64,000 nt of DNA, from contig DELZ01000005.1 in NCBI GenBank assembly GCA_002354635.1, forward strand, positions 235,994 through 299,993, given 5' to 3'. The translations under genes were made by a program, and so were the position numbers. Below, piece after piece: positions 17,733-26,603 of the stretch. This DNA comes from Sphingomonadales bacterium UBA2683. Lineage in GTDB: Bacteria > Pseudomonadota > Alphaproteobacteria > Sphingomonadales > Sphingomonadaceae. The notes below the pieces were generated by a model. The model had not been told where the DNA came from and searched no databases. It worked only from the letters and a program-made list of their open reading frames with translations. How positions within the stretch are numbered: the stretch's first letter is position 1; each line of letters starts with the position of its first letter.

Positions 17733-18605
17733 TCACTTATAAACAGGTTCTTTCCACCATGGAAAGCTGTCTGGCAAGTCGCTGGATACTTTGTCGGGAT
17801 AGTTGGGCGCCCGCTTCTCCAGGAAGCTCGCGATCCCCTCTTTGGCATCGGCAGATTTCGCCCGGTTATAGATGATCCGGCTGTCGACCTTGTGCGCTTC
17901 CATCGGGTGATCAGCGGACGGCAGCTGCCACAGCATCTGCCGGGTGACGGCAATGGATACGGGCGCTGTATTATCGACAATCTCGCGCGCCAGCGCATAA
18001 GCTGCGGGCAGCAGGTCTTCCGGTTTGTGCAGCGAACGCACCAGACCGCCCTTGAGCGCTTCTTCCGCATCGAACACGCGGCCCGTCAGGCACCATTCCA
18101 GCGCCTGCGCCCGGCCGACCAGATTGGGCAGAAACCAGCTGGCCGCGCCGTCGGGCGCGATGCCACGCCGGGCAAAGACAAAGCCGAACCGTGCGGTCTC
18201 GCTGGCCAGCCGCATATCCATCGGCAGCAGCATTGTCGCGCCGACACCGACCGCAACGCCATTGATCGCCCCGATCACCGGCTTCAGACATTGATAGATG
18301 CGCAGGATCAGCAGGCCGCCGCCATCGCGCACCCGCGGATCGGAATAATCCTCCACCGGTTCCTCGCTGGCGAACGGTTTCTTGCCATCCTCCGGGGTCA
18401 GATCGGCACCGGCGCAAAACGCCCGGTCGCCGGCTCCGGTCACCACAACCGCCCGCACGTCATCATCCGCATCGATGCGATCGAAAGCATCCGTCATTTC
18501 CCGGATCATCGTGCCGGTGAAGGCGTTCATCTTCTCGGGCCGGTTGATCGTGATCGTCGCGATATTGTCGGCAACATCATAGAGGATCTGGGTGTAGTCG
18601 GTCAT
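17733..18605 (-). CDS. Enoyl-CoA hydratase/isomerase (crotonase) family protein
   Basis: 290 aa. The crotonase oxyanion-hole blocks are DRAFCAGADLTPED and NGVAVGVGATMLLPMDMRLA; the active-site region is ARRGIAPDGAASWFLPNLVGR. The usual second glutamate position is not obvious, so isomerase or another crotonase reaction is possible. ATG 18605 follows CAGGAGA by about 6 nt; an open upstream extension crosses a terminator and is rejected. It is separated from the SDR upstream by a strong hairpin and followed by TetR 35 bp later. Confidence 0.85.
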   Translation of the reverse strand: MTDYTQILYDVADNIATITINRPEKMNAFTGTMIREMTDAFDRIDADDDVRAVVVTGAGDRAFCAGADLTPEDGKKPFASEEPVEDYSDPRVRDGGGLLILRIYQCLKPVIGAINGVAVGVGATMLLPMDMRLASETARFGFVFARRGIAPDGAASWFLPNLVGRAQALEWCLTGRVFDAEEALKGGLVRSLHKPEDLLPAAYALAREIVDNTAPVSIAVTRQMLWQLPSADHPMEAHKVDSRIIYNRAKSADAKEGIASFLEKRAPNYPDKVSSDLPDSFPWWKEPVYK

Positions 18606-18623
18606 GCTGGTCTCCTGGGGATG

Positions 18624-18655
18624 GAAAAAGGGCCGCGAGTTTGTCGCGGCCCTTG
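18624..18655 (-). terminator. Rho-independent terminator
   Basis: GGCCGCGA / TCGCGGCC stem with a 5-nt loop, flanked by A-runs on the plus side (T-run on the minus strand). It lies 13 bp after the SDR stop at 18668. Confidence 0.8.
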
Positions 18656-18667
18656 ATTTTCTGCTGT

Positions 18668-19450
18668 CTAGCGCGGTGCCATCCGGATGCCGCCGTCGAG
18701 CCGGACATCCTCGCCGTTGAAATATTGCGTCTCGATCATGCACATGGCGAGCGCGGCATATTCGTCCGGCTGGCCCAGCCGGGGCGGATGCGGGACCATC
18801 GCGCCCAGCGCATCGCGGACATTCTGCGGTGCACCGGCGAGCAGCGGCGTGTCAAAGATACCGGGCAGGATGGTATTGACGCGAATGCCCTCGCGGGACA
18901 GGTCGCGGGCGATCGGCAAGGTCATGCCGACAACGCCGCCCTTGGACGCGGAATAGGCGGCCTGGCCGATCTGGCCGTCTTCGGCCGCGACCGAAGCGGT
19001 GTTGACCATGGCGCCGCGATCGCCGTCTTCCATCGGATCAAGCGTCAGCATGCCCGCCGCCGACTTGGCGATGCAGCGAAACGTGCCGACCAGATTGACC
19101 TGGATGACAAAGTTGAAGGCATCCATCGGAAAATGCTTGATCGAACCGTCTTCCTTGGAGCGGCTGGCGGTTTTGATCGCATTGCCGATGCCGGCGCAAT
19201 TGACCAGGATCCGTTCCTGGCCATTGGCGGCGCGGGCCTTTTCGAAGCCGGCGTCAACGCTGTCGTCTTCGGTGACGTTCACTTTGCAGAAAACCCCGCC
19301 CAGTTCGCTGGCCAGCGCTTCGCCTTTTTCCTCGTTGAGGTCGAACAGTGCGACCTTGACGCCCTTGGCGGCGAGACGGCGGGCGGTTGCCGCACCGAGG
19401 CCGGAAGCACCACCGGTAATCACGGCTGAAATATTGTTACTGAGTTCCAT
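18668..19450 (-). CDS. SDR-family 3-hydroxyacyl-CoA dehydrogenase (HSD10-like)
   Basis: 260 aa NAD-binding Rossmann oxidoreductase. It has TGGASGLGAATARRL for cofactor binding, an acidic residue after the second strand (VALFDLNEEKG) favouring NAD+, Ser in NTASVAAEDGQIGQ, and catalytic YSASK. Overall pattern and the C-terminus FNGEDVRLDGGIRMAPR match type-2 3-hydroxyacyl-CoA dehydrogenases (HSD17B10 group). It lies downstream of a thiolase, so the two could give the last two beta-oxidation steps. The ribosome site is weak. Confidence 0.88.
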   Translation of the reverse strand: MELSNNISAVITGGASGLGAATARRLAAKGVKVALFDLNEEKGEALASELGGVFCKVNVTEDDSVDAGFEKARAANGQERILVNCAGIGNAIKTASRSKEDGSIKHFPMDAFNFVIQVNLVGTFRCIAKSAAGMLTLDPMEDGDRGAMVNTASVAAEDGQIGQAAYSASKGGVVGMTLPIARDLSREGIRVNTILPGIFDTPLLAGAPQNVRDALGAMVPHPPRLGQPDEYAALAMCMIETQYFNGEDVRLDGGIRMAPR

Positions 19451-19471
19451 ATTCTTGTCTTTCTTCTATTA

Positions 19472-19557
19472 TTCGTCATCCTGAACTTGTTTCAGGACCT
19501 TATGCCGCATCGCGCAAACTTGCCAGAGATGCCGAAACAAGTTCAGCATGACGAATC
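19472..19557. repeat. Palindromic intergenic repeat
   Basis: Long imperfect inverted repeat: ATTCGTCATCCTGAACTTG pairs with CAAGTTCAGCATGACGAAT. It occupies the thiolase-SDR junction. Confidence 0.75.
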
Positions 19558-19564
19558 TTTCAAT

Positions 19565-20737
19565 TCAGCCGAGCCGCTCGATGATCGTGACATTTGCCTG
19601 GCCACCGCCTTCGCACATGGTCTGCAGACCATATTTCGAGCCACGGGCTTCCATTGCGTTGAGCAGGGTTGCCATCAGCTTGGTACCGGATGCGCCGAGC
19701 GGGTGACCGAGAGCGATCGCGCCGCCGTTGACGTTGATCTTGTCGCGATCCGCACCGACATGTTTCAGCCAGGCGAGCGGAACCGGAGCAAAGGCTTCGT
19801 TCACTTCATAAAGATCGATATCACCGATCTTCATGCCGGCGCGCTGCAAGGCGCGGTCGGTCGCGAACAGGGGCTCTTCCAGCATGATCACCGGATCGCC
19901 TGCGGTAACCGTCAGGTTGACGATCCGCGCACGCGGGGTGAGACCATGATCCTTCAATGCCTGTTCGGAACAGACCAGAACCGCACTGGAGCCATCGCAA
20001 ATCTGGCTGGCGTTGGCGGCGGTAATCGCACCGCCTTCCTGCAGCAGCTTGACCGCGCCGATGCTTTCCATCGTCGCGTCAAAGCGGATGCCTTCGTCGA
20101 CCTTGTGCTGTTCCTTGCCTTCGGCCGTCTCGATTTCAACCGAGACAATTTCCTTGTCAAAAGCGCCGGATTCGACCGCCTTGATTGCCTTCTGGTGGCT
20201 TTCCAGCGCAAATTCGTCCAGATCCTGACGCGTGAAGCCGTGCTTCTTGACCAGCATTTCGGCACCCATGAACTGGCTGAACTGGATGCCGGGATAGGCG
20301 GCCTGCAGCCGTTCCGACATGTTCGTGCCGAGGCCGGCATCCTTGAACAGTTTGAAGGTCGAACCCATCGGTACCCGGGACATGCTCTCGATACCATGCG
20401 CCAGAACCATGTCCTGGGTGCCGGACATCACGCCCTGCGCCGCGAACTGGATCGCCTGCTGCGAGGAGCCGCACTGCCGGTCGATTGAAACCGAGGGAAT
20501 GCTGTCAGGCAGTTTCGAAGCCAGCACCGCGTTGCGGCCGACGTCGCCGCTCTGCTCGCCGCCCTGCATCACGCAACCGGTGATCACGTCTTCAATCGCA
20601 CTGGCATCAAAATCATTGCGATCGGCGATCGCGTCAAGCGTTGCCGCTCCCAGATCAACCGGATGCACGCCCGCCAAACGACCGCCACGACGGCCTCCAG
20701 CGGTCCGGACCGCGTCAACAATATAGGCTTCTGCCAT
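19565..20737 (-). CDS. Thiolase (acetyl-CoA C-acyltransferase)
   Basis: 390 aa, normal thiolase length. Catalytic Cys is in SIDRQCGSSQQAIQF, His in GGAIALGHPLGASGT, and the second Cys in TMCEGGGQANV. It cleaves 3-oxoacyl-CoA with CoA. It has a good ribosome site (AAGGAATAAG) before ATG 20737. Operator-like site B lies 35 bp upstream, and the upstream ALDH gene ends in a terminator, so this gene heads its own transcript with the SDR. Confidence 0.93.
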   Translation of the reverse strand: MAEAYIVDAVRTAGGRRGGRLAGVHPVDLGAATLDAIADRNDFDASAIEDVITGCVMQGGEQSGDVGRNAVLASKLPDSIPSVSIDRQCGSSQQAIQFAAQGVMSGTQDMVLAHGIESMSRVPMGSTFKLFKDAGLGTNMSERLQAAYPGIQFSQFMGAEMLVKKHGFTRQDLDEFALESHQKAIKAVESGAFDKEIVSVEIETAEGKEQHKVDEGIRFDATMESIGAVKLLQEGGAITAANASQICDGSSAVLVCSEQALKDHGLTPRARIVNLTVTAGDPVIMLEEPLFATDRALQRAGMKIGDIDLYEVNEAFAPVPLAWLKHVGADRDKINVNGGAIALGHPLGASGTKLMATLLNAMEARGSKYGLQTMCEGGGQANVTIIERLG

Positions 20738-20771
20738 AATCTTATTCCTTTGATTGGTTGAGAGTCGAAAA

Positions 20772-20789
20772 TTTAACTGACCGGTTAAA
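20772..20789. promoter_or_regulatory. Operator-like site B
   Basis: TTTAACTGACCGGTTAAA, with perfect 6-bp outer arms (TTTAAC / GTTAAA). It is 35 bp before the thiolase start. Confidence 0.6.
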
Positions 20790-20813
20790 CCGCACGGGCG
20801 CTAGCGTCAAATG

Positions 20814-20851
20814 AAAAAGCCGGCCATCACAATAGTGATAACCGGCCCCTT
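20814..20851 (-). terminator. Rho-independent terminator
   Basis: GCCGG..ATCAC stem pairing with GTGAT..CCGGC, with a T-run on the minus strand. It lies 21 bp after the aldehyde dehydrogenase stop. Confidence 0.8.
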
Positions 20852-20871
20852 CGCGTCATGACATGCCGGCA

Positions 20872-22302
20872 TCAGGCAGGCACATTGTCTTTCTTGACCG
20901 TGATCACCTGCGGATAGGTGAATTCGAGCAGGCCTTCCTTGCCATATTCGGCGCCAAAGCCGGACTGCTTGTGTCCGCCAAACGGGGCAAAAGGCGACAG
21001 GTGGAGAAACTCGTTGACCCAGACGGTACCGGTTTCGAGTTGCTCGGCCACCCGGACACCCTCGTCGGCATCGGCCGTCCAGACCGCGCCGGCCAGGCCA
21101 TATTCGCTGGCATTGGCCCGGCTGATCGCTTCGTCGGTGCTGCTGAATTTCATCAGCGGCATCACCGGACCGAATTGCTCCTCGGCCACGATCCGTGCAT
21201 CTTCCGGCGGATTGTCAAGGATCGTGATCGGCACGTAATAGCCCGGAATGCTGTCGTCCTGGGCATCGCCACCGACCAGGAACTTGTAGCCATTGTCCTT
21301 GGCATCCTTGATCAGCTCCAGCACCCGCTCATATTGCTTCTTGTTCTGGATCGGACCGACTGCCGTGCCCTGCTGTGAGCCGTCACCGACTTTCACATTC
21401 TTGGCATAGGCGGCGATCGCCGCGCTGAGATCGTCATAAATATCCTCGTGGATATAGATGCGCTTCGCGGCAACGCAGATCTGGCCGGCGTTGGTGAAGC
21501 TCGACCAGAACAGTTGCTCGGCAACCTTTTCGACATTGGCATCGGGCAGGACGATCGAGGCATCATTGCCGCCCAGTTCGAGGGTGATCCGCTTGAGATC
21601 CTTGGACGCGCCTTCCATGATCTTCTTGCCGGTCGCGGTCGAGCCGGTGAAGGTGATCTTGTCGATATCGGGATGTCCCGTGATCAGCGGTCCGAGGCTG
21701 TCTTCACCGGTGATGATATTGACGACGCCGGGAGGGGCCACGTCCTTGATCAGCTCGGCAAGACGCAAGGTCGTAAGCGGCGTGAACGGAGACGGCTTGA
21801 GCACGATCGTGCAGCCGGACAGCAGCGCGGGGGCAATTTTCTGCACCGCCATCATCACCGGGAAATTCCACGGCACGATGCCGCCAACGACACCGACCGG
21901 AACCCGGCGGGTGCGGCTCAGGCGCTCGGCCGTATCTTCGTTGATCTCGTCTTCCAGCTCCAGCGTCGCCTGCGAGCCGGCCATATAGGCAGCACCGGCG
22001 ATTTCGCCTTGCGCCTGTGCATGCGGCTTGCCCTGCTCCGCGGTCAGCAGGCGGAACAGCTCGTCGTTATTCTCGTTGATCACACCGGCGATTGCCTGGA
22101 CCACCTTGCGGCGCTCGTCGATCGGCTTTTTCGACCAGGTCTTGAACGCGGCACGGGCCGCGGCAACAGCCTGGTCGAGTTCGTCCGCACCACAAGCAGG
22201 GACCTGCCCGATCACTTCTTCATTGGCCGGATTGACGACGTCCAGCATTTGCGGGGTGCTGACCATCTCGCCGTTGATCAAATTCTTATATTGGGTAACC
22301 AT
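20872..22302 (-). CDS. NAD(P)-dependent aldehyde dehydrogenase
   Basis: 476 aa. Catalytic Cys is in FTNAGQICVAAKRI, the general-base Glu in TLELGGNDASIVL, and cofactor loops in FTGSTATGKKIM and PWNFPVMMAVQKIAPAL. ATG 22302 follows AAGGAGAG by 5 nt; the frame opens 10 codons earlier without a better site. Third gene of the acyl-CoA synthetase-P450-ALDH transcript, which suggests oxidation of the aldehyde formed after P450 hydroxylation, giving the acid that the synthetase activates. Confidence 0.93.
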   Translation of the reverse strand: MVTQYKNLINGEMVSTPQMLDVVNPANEEVIGQVPACGADELDQAVAAARAAFKTWSKKPIDERRKVVQAIAGVINENNDELFRLLTAEQGKPHAQAQGEIAGAAYMAGSQATLELEDEINEDTAERLSRTRRVPVGVVGGIVPWNFPVMMAVQKIAPALLSGCTIVLKPSPFTPLTTLRLAELIKDVAPPGVVNIITGEDSLGPLITGHPDIDKITFTGSTATGKKIMEGASKDLKRITLELGGNDASIVLPDANVEKVAEQLFWSSFTNAGQICVAAKRIYIHEDIYDDLSAAIAAYAKNVKVGDGSQQGTAVGPIQNKKQYERVLELIKDAKDNGYKFLVGGDAQDDSIPGYYVPITILDNPPEDARIVAEEQFGPVMPLMKFSSTDEAISRANASEYGLAGAVWTADADEGVRVAEQLETGTVWVNEFLHLSPFAPFGGHKQSGFGAEYGKEGLLEFTYPQVITVKKDNVPA

Positions 22303-22377
22303 GTTGCTCTCCTTCGGGATCTGCCGTTTCATTCTATTTGAGTCGCTTATACTGTATTACAAGGTCGGCTTCGCCAT

Positions 22378-23676
22378 TCATTTTGATAGACTGTAGCGGA
22401 TCGGCAGGGTTTTCAGCCCGCCGACAAAGGTCGACTTGGCGCGGACCGGATCCCCGGCCAGTTCCAGCGTCTCGATCCGGTCGAGCAGCTCGTTGAACAG
22501 GATCTTCATTTCCATCCGCGCCATGTGCAGGCCGAGACATTGATGCGCCCCGGCGCCAAAGGCGATATGCCGGTTCGGCGAGCGGCTCGCGTCAAATTTT
22601 CGCGGTTCCGGGAAGACATCGGGATCGTGGTTGGCGGCGATATAGCTGATCATCAGCCAGTCGTCCTTGGCGATCCTCTGCCCGCCCAGCTCGGTATCCT
22701 CGGCCGCCGTGCGCATGAAATGCTGCACCGGCGTGGTCCAGCGGATCGCCTCCTCGACAATGCCGGGCAGCAGGTCGCGGTCGGCCTTCAGCCGGGCGAA
22801 CTGTTCGGGGTCGCGGGCCAGCGCCATCATTGCACCCGCGGTCGAGGCCGAGGTCGTGTCGTGACCGGCTGCCGCCAGAATGATATAATAGCCGGCCATG
22901 TCGCGGTCGCTGAGATACGCGCCATCGACCTTTGCGTTGGCAATCACGCTCGCGACATCATCGGTCGGGTTCGCCCGTTTTTCCTGCGTCAGCTTGGCAA
23001 AATAGGCCTCGAAATCGGCAACCGCACCGACCACCAGCTGCATGATCTGTTCCGGGGTCATGTCGGCCATACCGGACTTGTTGAGATCCTCGTCCTGGCC
23101 TCCGAACATCTGCTGGGTGAGGAACAGCATCCGCTGCTCGTCCGCTTCCGGCACACCCAATATCTGCATTACCACGTGCAGCGGATAGGGAGCCGAGACC
23201 AGCGGCACAAAATCCGCTTCGCCGCCGGCATCGACCAGCCGGTCAACCGTGGTCTTGGCCAGCGCCCGGATCTCGTCTTCCATCTGGCGGATATTCTTCG
23301 GCATGAACCAGTCTTGCGTCAGCCGGCGATATTGCGGGTGGGTTGGTGCATCCAGCGCGACCAGCGAGCGGACCAGATTGGGGTCGCCGCCGGTGATCGA
23401 TTTCACAAAGGCACCGCTGTTCTTGTCGCTGAAGGTGACGCTGCGCGGGCTGTTGAGGAACAGCTTGTTGTCCTTGCTGATCCGCATCACGTCATCATAG
23501 CGGGTCACCAGCCAGAAGGGATCGTGGATCTCGTCGTTGACCACCCGCACCACCGGGGTTTCGCTCCGCAGCCGGTCGAACCGGTCGAGCAGGGAATCCC
23601 AGTCGACATAATTGACCGGGTCGATAATCGCCTGCGCATCCGCGCCGGTCAGAACGGGTTCCGCTTGCGTTGCCAT
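22378..23676 (-). CDS. Cytochrome P450
   Basis: 432 aa soluble bacterial P450. Heme-binding loop FGAGAHQCLG has the thiolate Cys, the I-helix oxygen-activation motif is AAAGHDTTSAS, and the ExxR motif is EAIRW. The C-terminal FVGGLKTLPIRY and the I-helix resemble P450s acting on terpenoids and sterol side chains (CYP108/CYP125 type), a weak family-level guess. The start overlaps the acyl-CoA synthetase stop (TGATG) and has GGAG upstream. No ferredoxin or ferredoxin reductase gene is in the window, so its redox partner must be elsewhere. Confidence 0.92.
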   Translation of the reverse strand: MATQAEPVLTGADAQAIIDPVNYVDWDSLLDRFDRLRSETPVVRVVNDEIHDPFWLVTRYDDVMRISKDNKLFLNSPRSVTFSDKNSGAFVKSITGGDPNLVRSLVALDAPTHPQYRRLTQDWFMPKNIRQMEDEIRALAKTTVDRLVDAGGEADFVPLVSAPYPLHVVMQILGVPEADEQRMLFLTQQMFGGQDEDLNKSGMADMTPEQIMQLVVGAVADFEAYFAKLTQEKRANPTDDVASVIANAKVDGAYLSDRDMAGYYIILAAAGHDTTSASTAGAMMALARDPEQFARLKADRDLLPGIVEEAIRWTTPVQHFMRTAAEDTELGGQRIAKDDWLMISYIAANHDPDVFPEPRKFDASRSPNRHIAFGAGAHQCLGLHMARMEMKILFNELLDRIETLELAGDPVRAKSTFVGGLKTLPIRYSLSK

Positions 23677-25211
23677 CAGCTTGCTCCGCTTTCCTGCTTG
23701 TTCCAATATTCGTCACGCAGCAGCCGCTTGTAGAGCTTGCCGGTTGGATGGCGCGGCAATTCCGCGCGAAAATCGATCCGGCGCGGCACCTTGACGCCGG
23801 ACAGTGACTGGCGGAGATAGGCTTCCAGTTCCCGGGCCAGCTCCTCGCCCGCTTCGGCCATGTCCATCGGCTGTACAACCGCCACCACTTTCTCGCCCAT
23901 ATCCTCGTCCGGCGCGCCGATCACGGCGGCATCCGCGACCTTGGGATGGGTGACGAGCAGATTTTCGATTTCCTGCGGATAGATATTCACGCCGCCGGAT
24001 ATGATCATGAAGCTCTTGCGGTCGGTCAGATAGAGGAACCCGTCCTCGTCGAGCTTGCCGACGTCGCCCAGCGACGTCCAGCCCTTGGCATGGGTCGCAG
24101 CCTTGGTTTTCTCAGGATCATTGTGATATTCGAACTTGGAGCCGCTCTCGAAATAAATCTGGCCTTCCTCGCCGACCGGGACTTCCTCGCCATTTTCATC
24201 GCAAATATGCACCACGCAATTGATCGGCTGCCCGACCGTCCCCTTGTGCGACAACCAGCCTTCGCTGTTGCAGAAGACGAAGCCATTGCCCTCGGTTCCG
24301 GCATAATATTCGTTGAGCACCGGTCCCCACCATTCGATCATCGCTTCCTTGATCGGTACCGGTACCGGCGCTGCAGCGTGGACCGCGCTCTTGATCGAGG
24401 ACACGTCATATTTGTTGCGGACCTCCTCCGGCAGCTTCAGCATCCGGACAAAATGGGTCGGCACCCACTGGCCGACATCGCATTTATATTTCTCGATCAG
24501 CTGCAGCGCGTGTTCGGGATCGAATTTCTCCATGATGACACTGGTGCCGCCCAGCGCCTGCACCGCGATGTTCCAGCGCAGCGGCGCGGCATGGTAGAGC
24601 GGCGCGGGCGACAGGTAGACGCAATCCTTGTGAAAACCGAAAATCGCCTCGGCCAGACCCGCGATACCATTGGGTCCGGCAATATCCTCTTCCAGCGGCA
24701 ACGGCAGCTTCACGCCTTTCGGCTGCCCCGTGGTACCGGAGGAATAGAGCATGTCGATACCGGCGCGCTCGTCGGCAATCGGCGTGTCCGGCATTGATTC
24801 CAGTATCGGCTCGATCGCGCGTTCGTCGTCGACGCCAAAGACCAGCTGCTCGACGTCGGGATTCAAGGTTCGGATCTGATCGATGACCGGCAGCATCTTC
24901 TGCGAACTGATCAGCAGCTTGGCGCCCGAATCCTTCAGGATATAGCTGACCTCGTCGGCAGTCAGGCGGCTGGAAATGGCGACCTGGAACAGTCCGGAGC
25001 GTTGCGATCCCCAGGTGACCGGGAAAAACTGCCGGTGGTTCTCCATGCAGATCGCGACCGTGTCGCCAATCTGCAGGCCGCGGCTGCGATAGAGCTGGGC
25101 AACCCGGTTGGACAGCCTGTCCAGCTCACCATAAGTGATGATCTCCCCGGAGTTTGCCATGATCACGGCTGGCTTGTCGGGATTTTCCCTTGCGTGGACA
25201 GAAGGATGCAT
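23676..25211 (-). CDS. Acyl-CoA synthetase (FadD-like, AMP-binding)
   Basis: 511 aa adenylate-forming ligase. The ATP-binding P-loop is MLYSSGTTGQPKGVKLP, the adenine region is NEYYAGTEGNG, and the C-terminal hinge and lysine region is LTDRKSFMIISGGVNIYPQEIE, then HPTGKLYKRLLRDEY. It activates a carboxylate to its CoA ester. ATG 25211 starts the typical short N-terminus; GGAG lies 11 nt upstream. First gene of a transcript with the P450 and ALDH, with site C about 63 bp upstream. Confidence 0.92.
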   Translation of the reverse strand: MHPSVHARENPDKPAVIMANSGEIITYGELDRLSNRVAQLYRSRGLQIGDTVAICMENHRQFFPVTWGSQRSGLFQVAISSRLTADEVSYILKDSGAKLLISSQKMLPVIDQIRTLNPDVEQLVFGVDDERAIEPILESMPDTPIADERAGIDMLYSSGTTGQPKGVKLPLPLEEDIAGPNGIAGLAEAIFGFHKDCVYLSPAPLYHAAPLRWNIAVQALGGTSVIMEKFDPEHALQLIEKYKCDVGQWVPTHFVRMLKLPEEVRNKYDVSSIKSAVHAAAPVPVPIKEAMIEWWGPVLNEYYAGTEGNGFVFCNSEGWLSHKGTVGQPINCVVHICDENGEEVPVGEEGQIYFESGSKFEYHNDPEKTKAATHAKGWTSLGDVGKLDEDGFLYLTDRKSFMIISGGVNIYPQEIENLLVTHPKVADAAVIGAPDEDMGEKVVAVVQPMDMAEAGEELARELEAYLRQSLSGVKVPRRIDFRAELPRHPTGKLYKRLLRDEYWNKQESGAS

Positions 25212-25273
25212 AGTCTGGCGTTCTCCAAGTATTCGATCGCCTGCTGGGGCGATTCGCTTTCTCGGCACCATGG

Positions 25274-25291
25274 TTTAATCGCACAGTTAAA
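25274..25291. promoter_or_regulatory. Operator-like site C
   Basis: TTTAATCGCACAGTTAAA, directly followed by a second half-like stretch ATCAATCGATTG. It lies between the sugar-phosphate-lactonase-like gene and the acyl-CoA synthetase, in the latter's promoter position. Confidence 0.6.
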
Positions 25292-25338
25292 TCAATCGAT
25301 TGTCACATCAATCGGCGATAGATGGCAGCAATTGTCCC

Positions 25339-26088
25339 CTAATTCTCCACGTAGATGTCCACAGGCACGGCCAGATCGGCAAATATCCGGCCAATCGGGG
25401 CCATGCTGGTCGCCCCCTGCTCTATCTCGCTTTCGAGCATCGTCTGGCTGGCAGCGCCCTTGAGCAGAACCACCACCGTACGCGCTTCGCAGATTGCGGC
25501 CTTGGTGATCGTCACCAGCGGCGTGTCGCCATCATCCGGGAGCAGGCCAGCCGCTATTTTTTCCGGTGGTCCGTCCAGCGCCTCTTCCATGTCGGCGCTT
25601 TCCGCGATCCCGGCGGTGCTGCCGTCGGCACCCATACCGAGCAGGACGAGATCGGGTGGCCATTTCGTGTCGCGCAGCCGGGCATCGGCAGCGGCGCCGG
25701 CCATATGATAATCCTCGTGCTCCGGTGCCAGCGGCAGCACCCGCGCACCACGGGTCAGAAACAGGCTGGCCAGCTTCTTCACATGGCTGCGCGGATCGTC
25801 CAGCGGCACCAGCAGGTCGTGGGTCGGGATGATCGTGACATATTTCCACTTGATCGGCTTTTCCGCCAGCGCCTCGAGCACCGGCATCGCCTCATCGCTG
25901 GCCGGCAGGGCGAGCAAGGCGTCGCCGCGCGCATCCAGCGCGCTTTCGATGATGAACTGGATATCGCCGGCGACCGCGTCCACCATTTCGGCCGGATCAT
26001 CAAAGTCCCACCATTCGAGCATCGACTCTTCCTCTTCGGGCAGGTCGTCCATGTCGAAATCTTCTAATGCATCTTCGAGTTTGCTCAT
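25339..26088 (-). CDS. 6-phosphogluconolactonase / NagB-superfamily protein
   Basis: 249 aa. The fold is indicated by IIPTHDLLVPLDDPRSHVKKL and DLVLLGMGADGSTAGIAES. Classical 6-phosphogluconolactonases read GMGxDGHTASLFP at the latter site; here the His is Ser, so normal lactonase activity is uncertain. The N-terminus is very acidic (LEDALEDFDMDDLPEEEES). ATG 26088 follows GGAAAGA. It is on the same strand as gspHI upstream, 89 bp away, and not obviously linked to either neighbour. Confidence 0.72.
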   Translation of the reverse strand: MSKLEDALEDFDMDDLPEEEESMLEWWDFDDPAEMVDAVAGDIQFIIESALDARGDALLALPASDEAMPVLEALAEKPIKWKYVTIIPTHDLLVPLDDPRSHVKKLASLFLTRGARVLPLAPEHEDYHMAGAAADARLRDTKWPPDLVLLGMGADGSTAGIAESADMEEALDGPPEKIAAGLLPDDGDTPLVTITKAAICEARTVVVLLKGAASQTMLESEIEQGATSMAPIGRIFADLAVPVDIYVEN

Positions 26089-26177
26089 ATCTCTTTCCGT
26101 CGGTCCATTTCCTCGCGCTTCTAACCCCTGTTCCGGTCGAAACAAAGGTCAAACATGAGATTTTTCGTAACGGTGAG

Positions 26178-26603
26178 CTAGCCGGCAGGCAGGTCCGCCT
26201 GTGGCTCATCGAGCAAAAGTCCCGACGGCCGCAATATGATCAGCGATGCCGGCGCGCCGCTGCCCTTCTCCCGCGCGCTGATATCGACCTGGATGAAGCG
26301 CTGATCCTCGGTCAGCTTGGCCTCCTGCACCCATTGCCATTGCCAGCCGCCATTTTCGACCGTGCCGCTCTCCTCGCCGAGCGCGGGCGGCCGCGGATCG
26401 GTCAGGACCTCCACCGCCCGGTTGCGGACGACCGATTGCGCAACCACCCGCATCTCCAGCTCGGCGGCATTGTGGGTGGTATAGGCCTGTAGCCGGATCA
26501 GCGAGAGCGCGGCGAGGCTGAACACCGACAAGGCCACCAGCATCTCGATCAGGGTGAAGCCCCGTTCGCCGGGTGGTACAATATTTTTGCGCAGCCTCAT
26601 CAT
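26178..26603 (-). CDS. gspI: Type II secretion minor pseudopilin GspI
   Basis: 141 aa. Prepilin leader ending RGFTLIEM (cleavage after Gly, Glu at +5), then a hydrophobic helix LVALSVFSLAALSLIRLQA. The remainder matches GspI in size and pattern (RNRAVEVLTD, GWQWQWVQEA). It overlaps gspH by 4 nt. It would be processed by the prepilin peptidase and form part of the pseudopilus tip in the inner membrane and periplasm. The rest of the secretion apparatus is absent here. Confidence 0.82.
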   Translation of the reverse strand: MMRLRKNIVPPGERGFTLIEMLVALSVFSLAALSLIRLQAYTTHNAAELEMRVVAQSVVRNRAVEVLTDPRPPALGEESGTVENGGWQWQWVQEAKLTEDQRFIQVDISAREKGSGAPASLIILRPSGLLLDEPQADLPAG

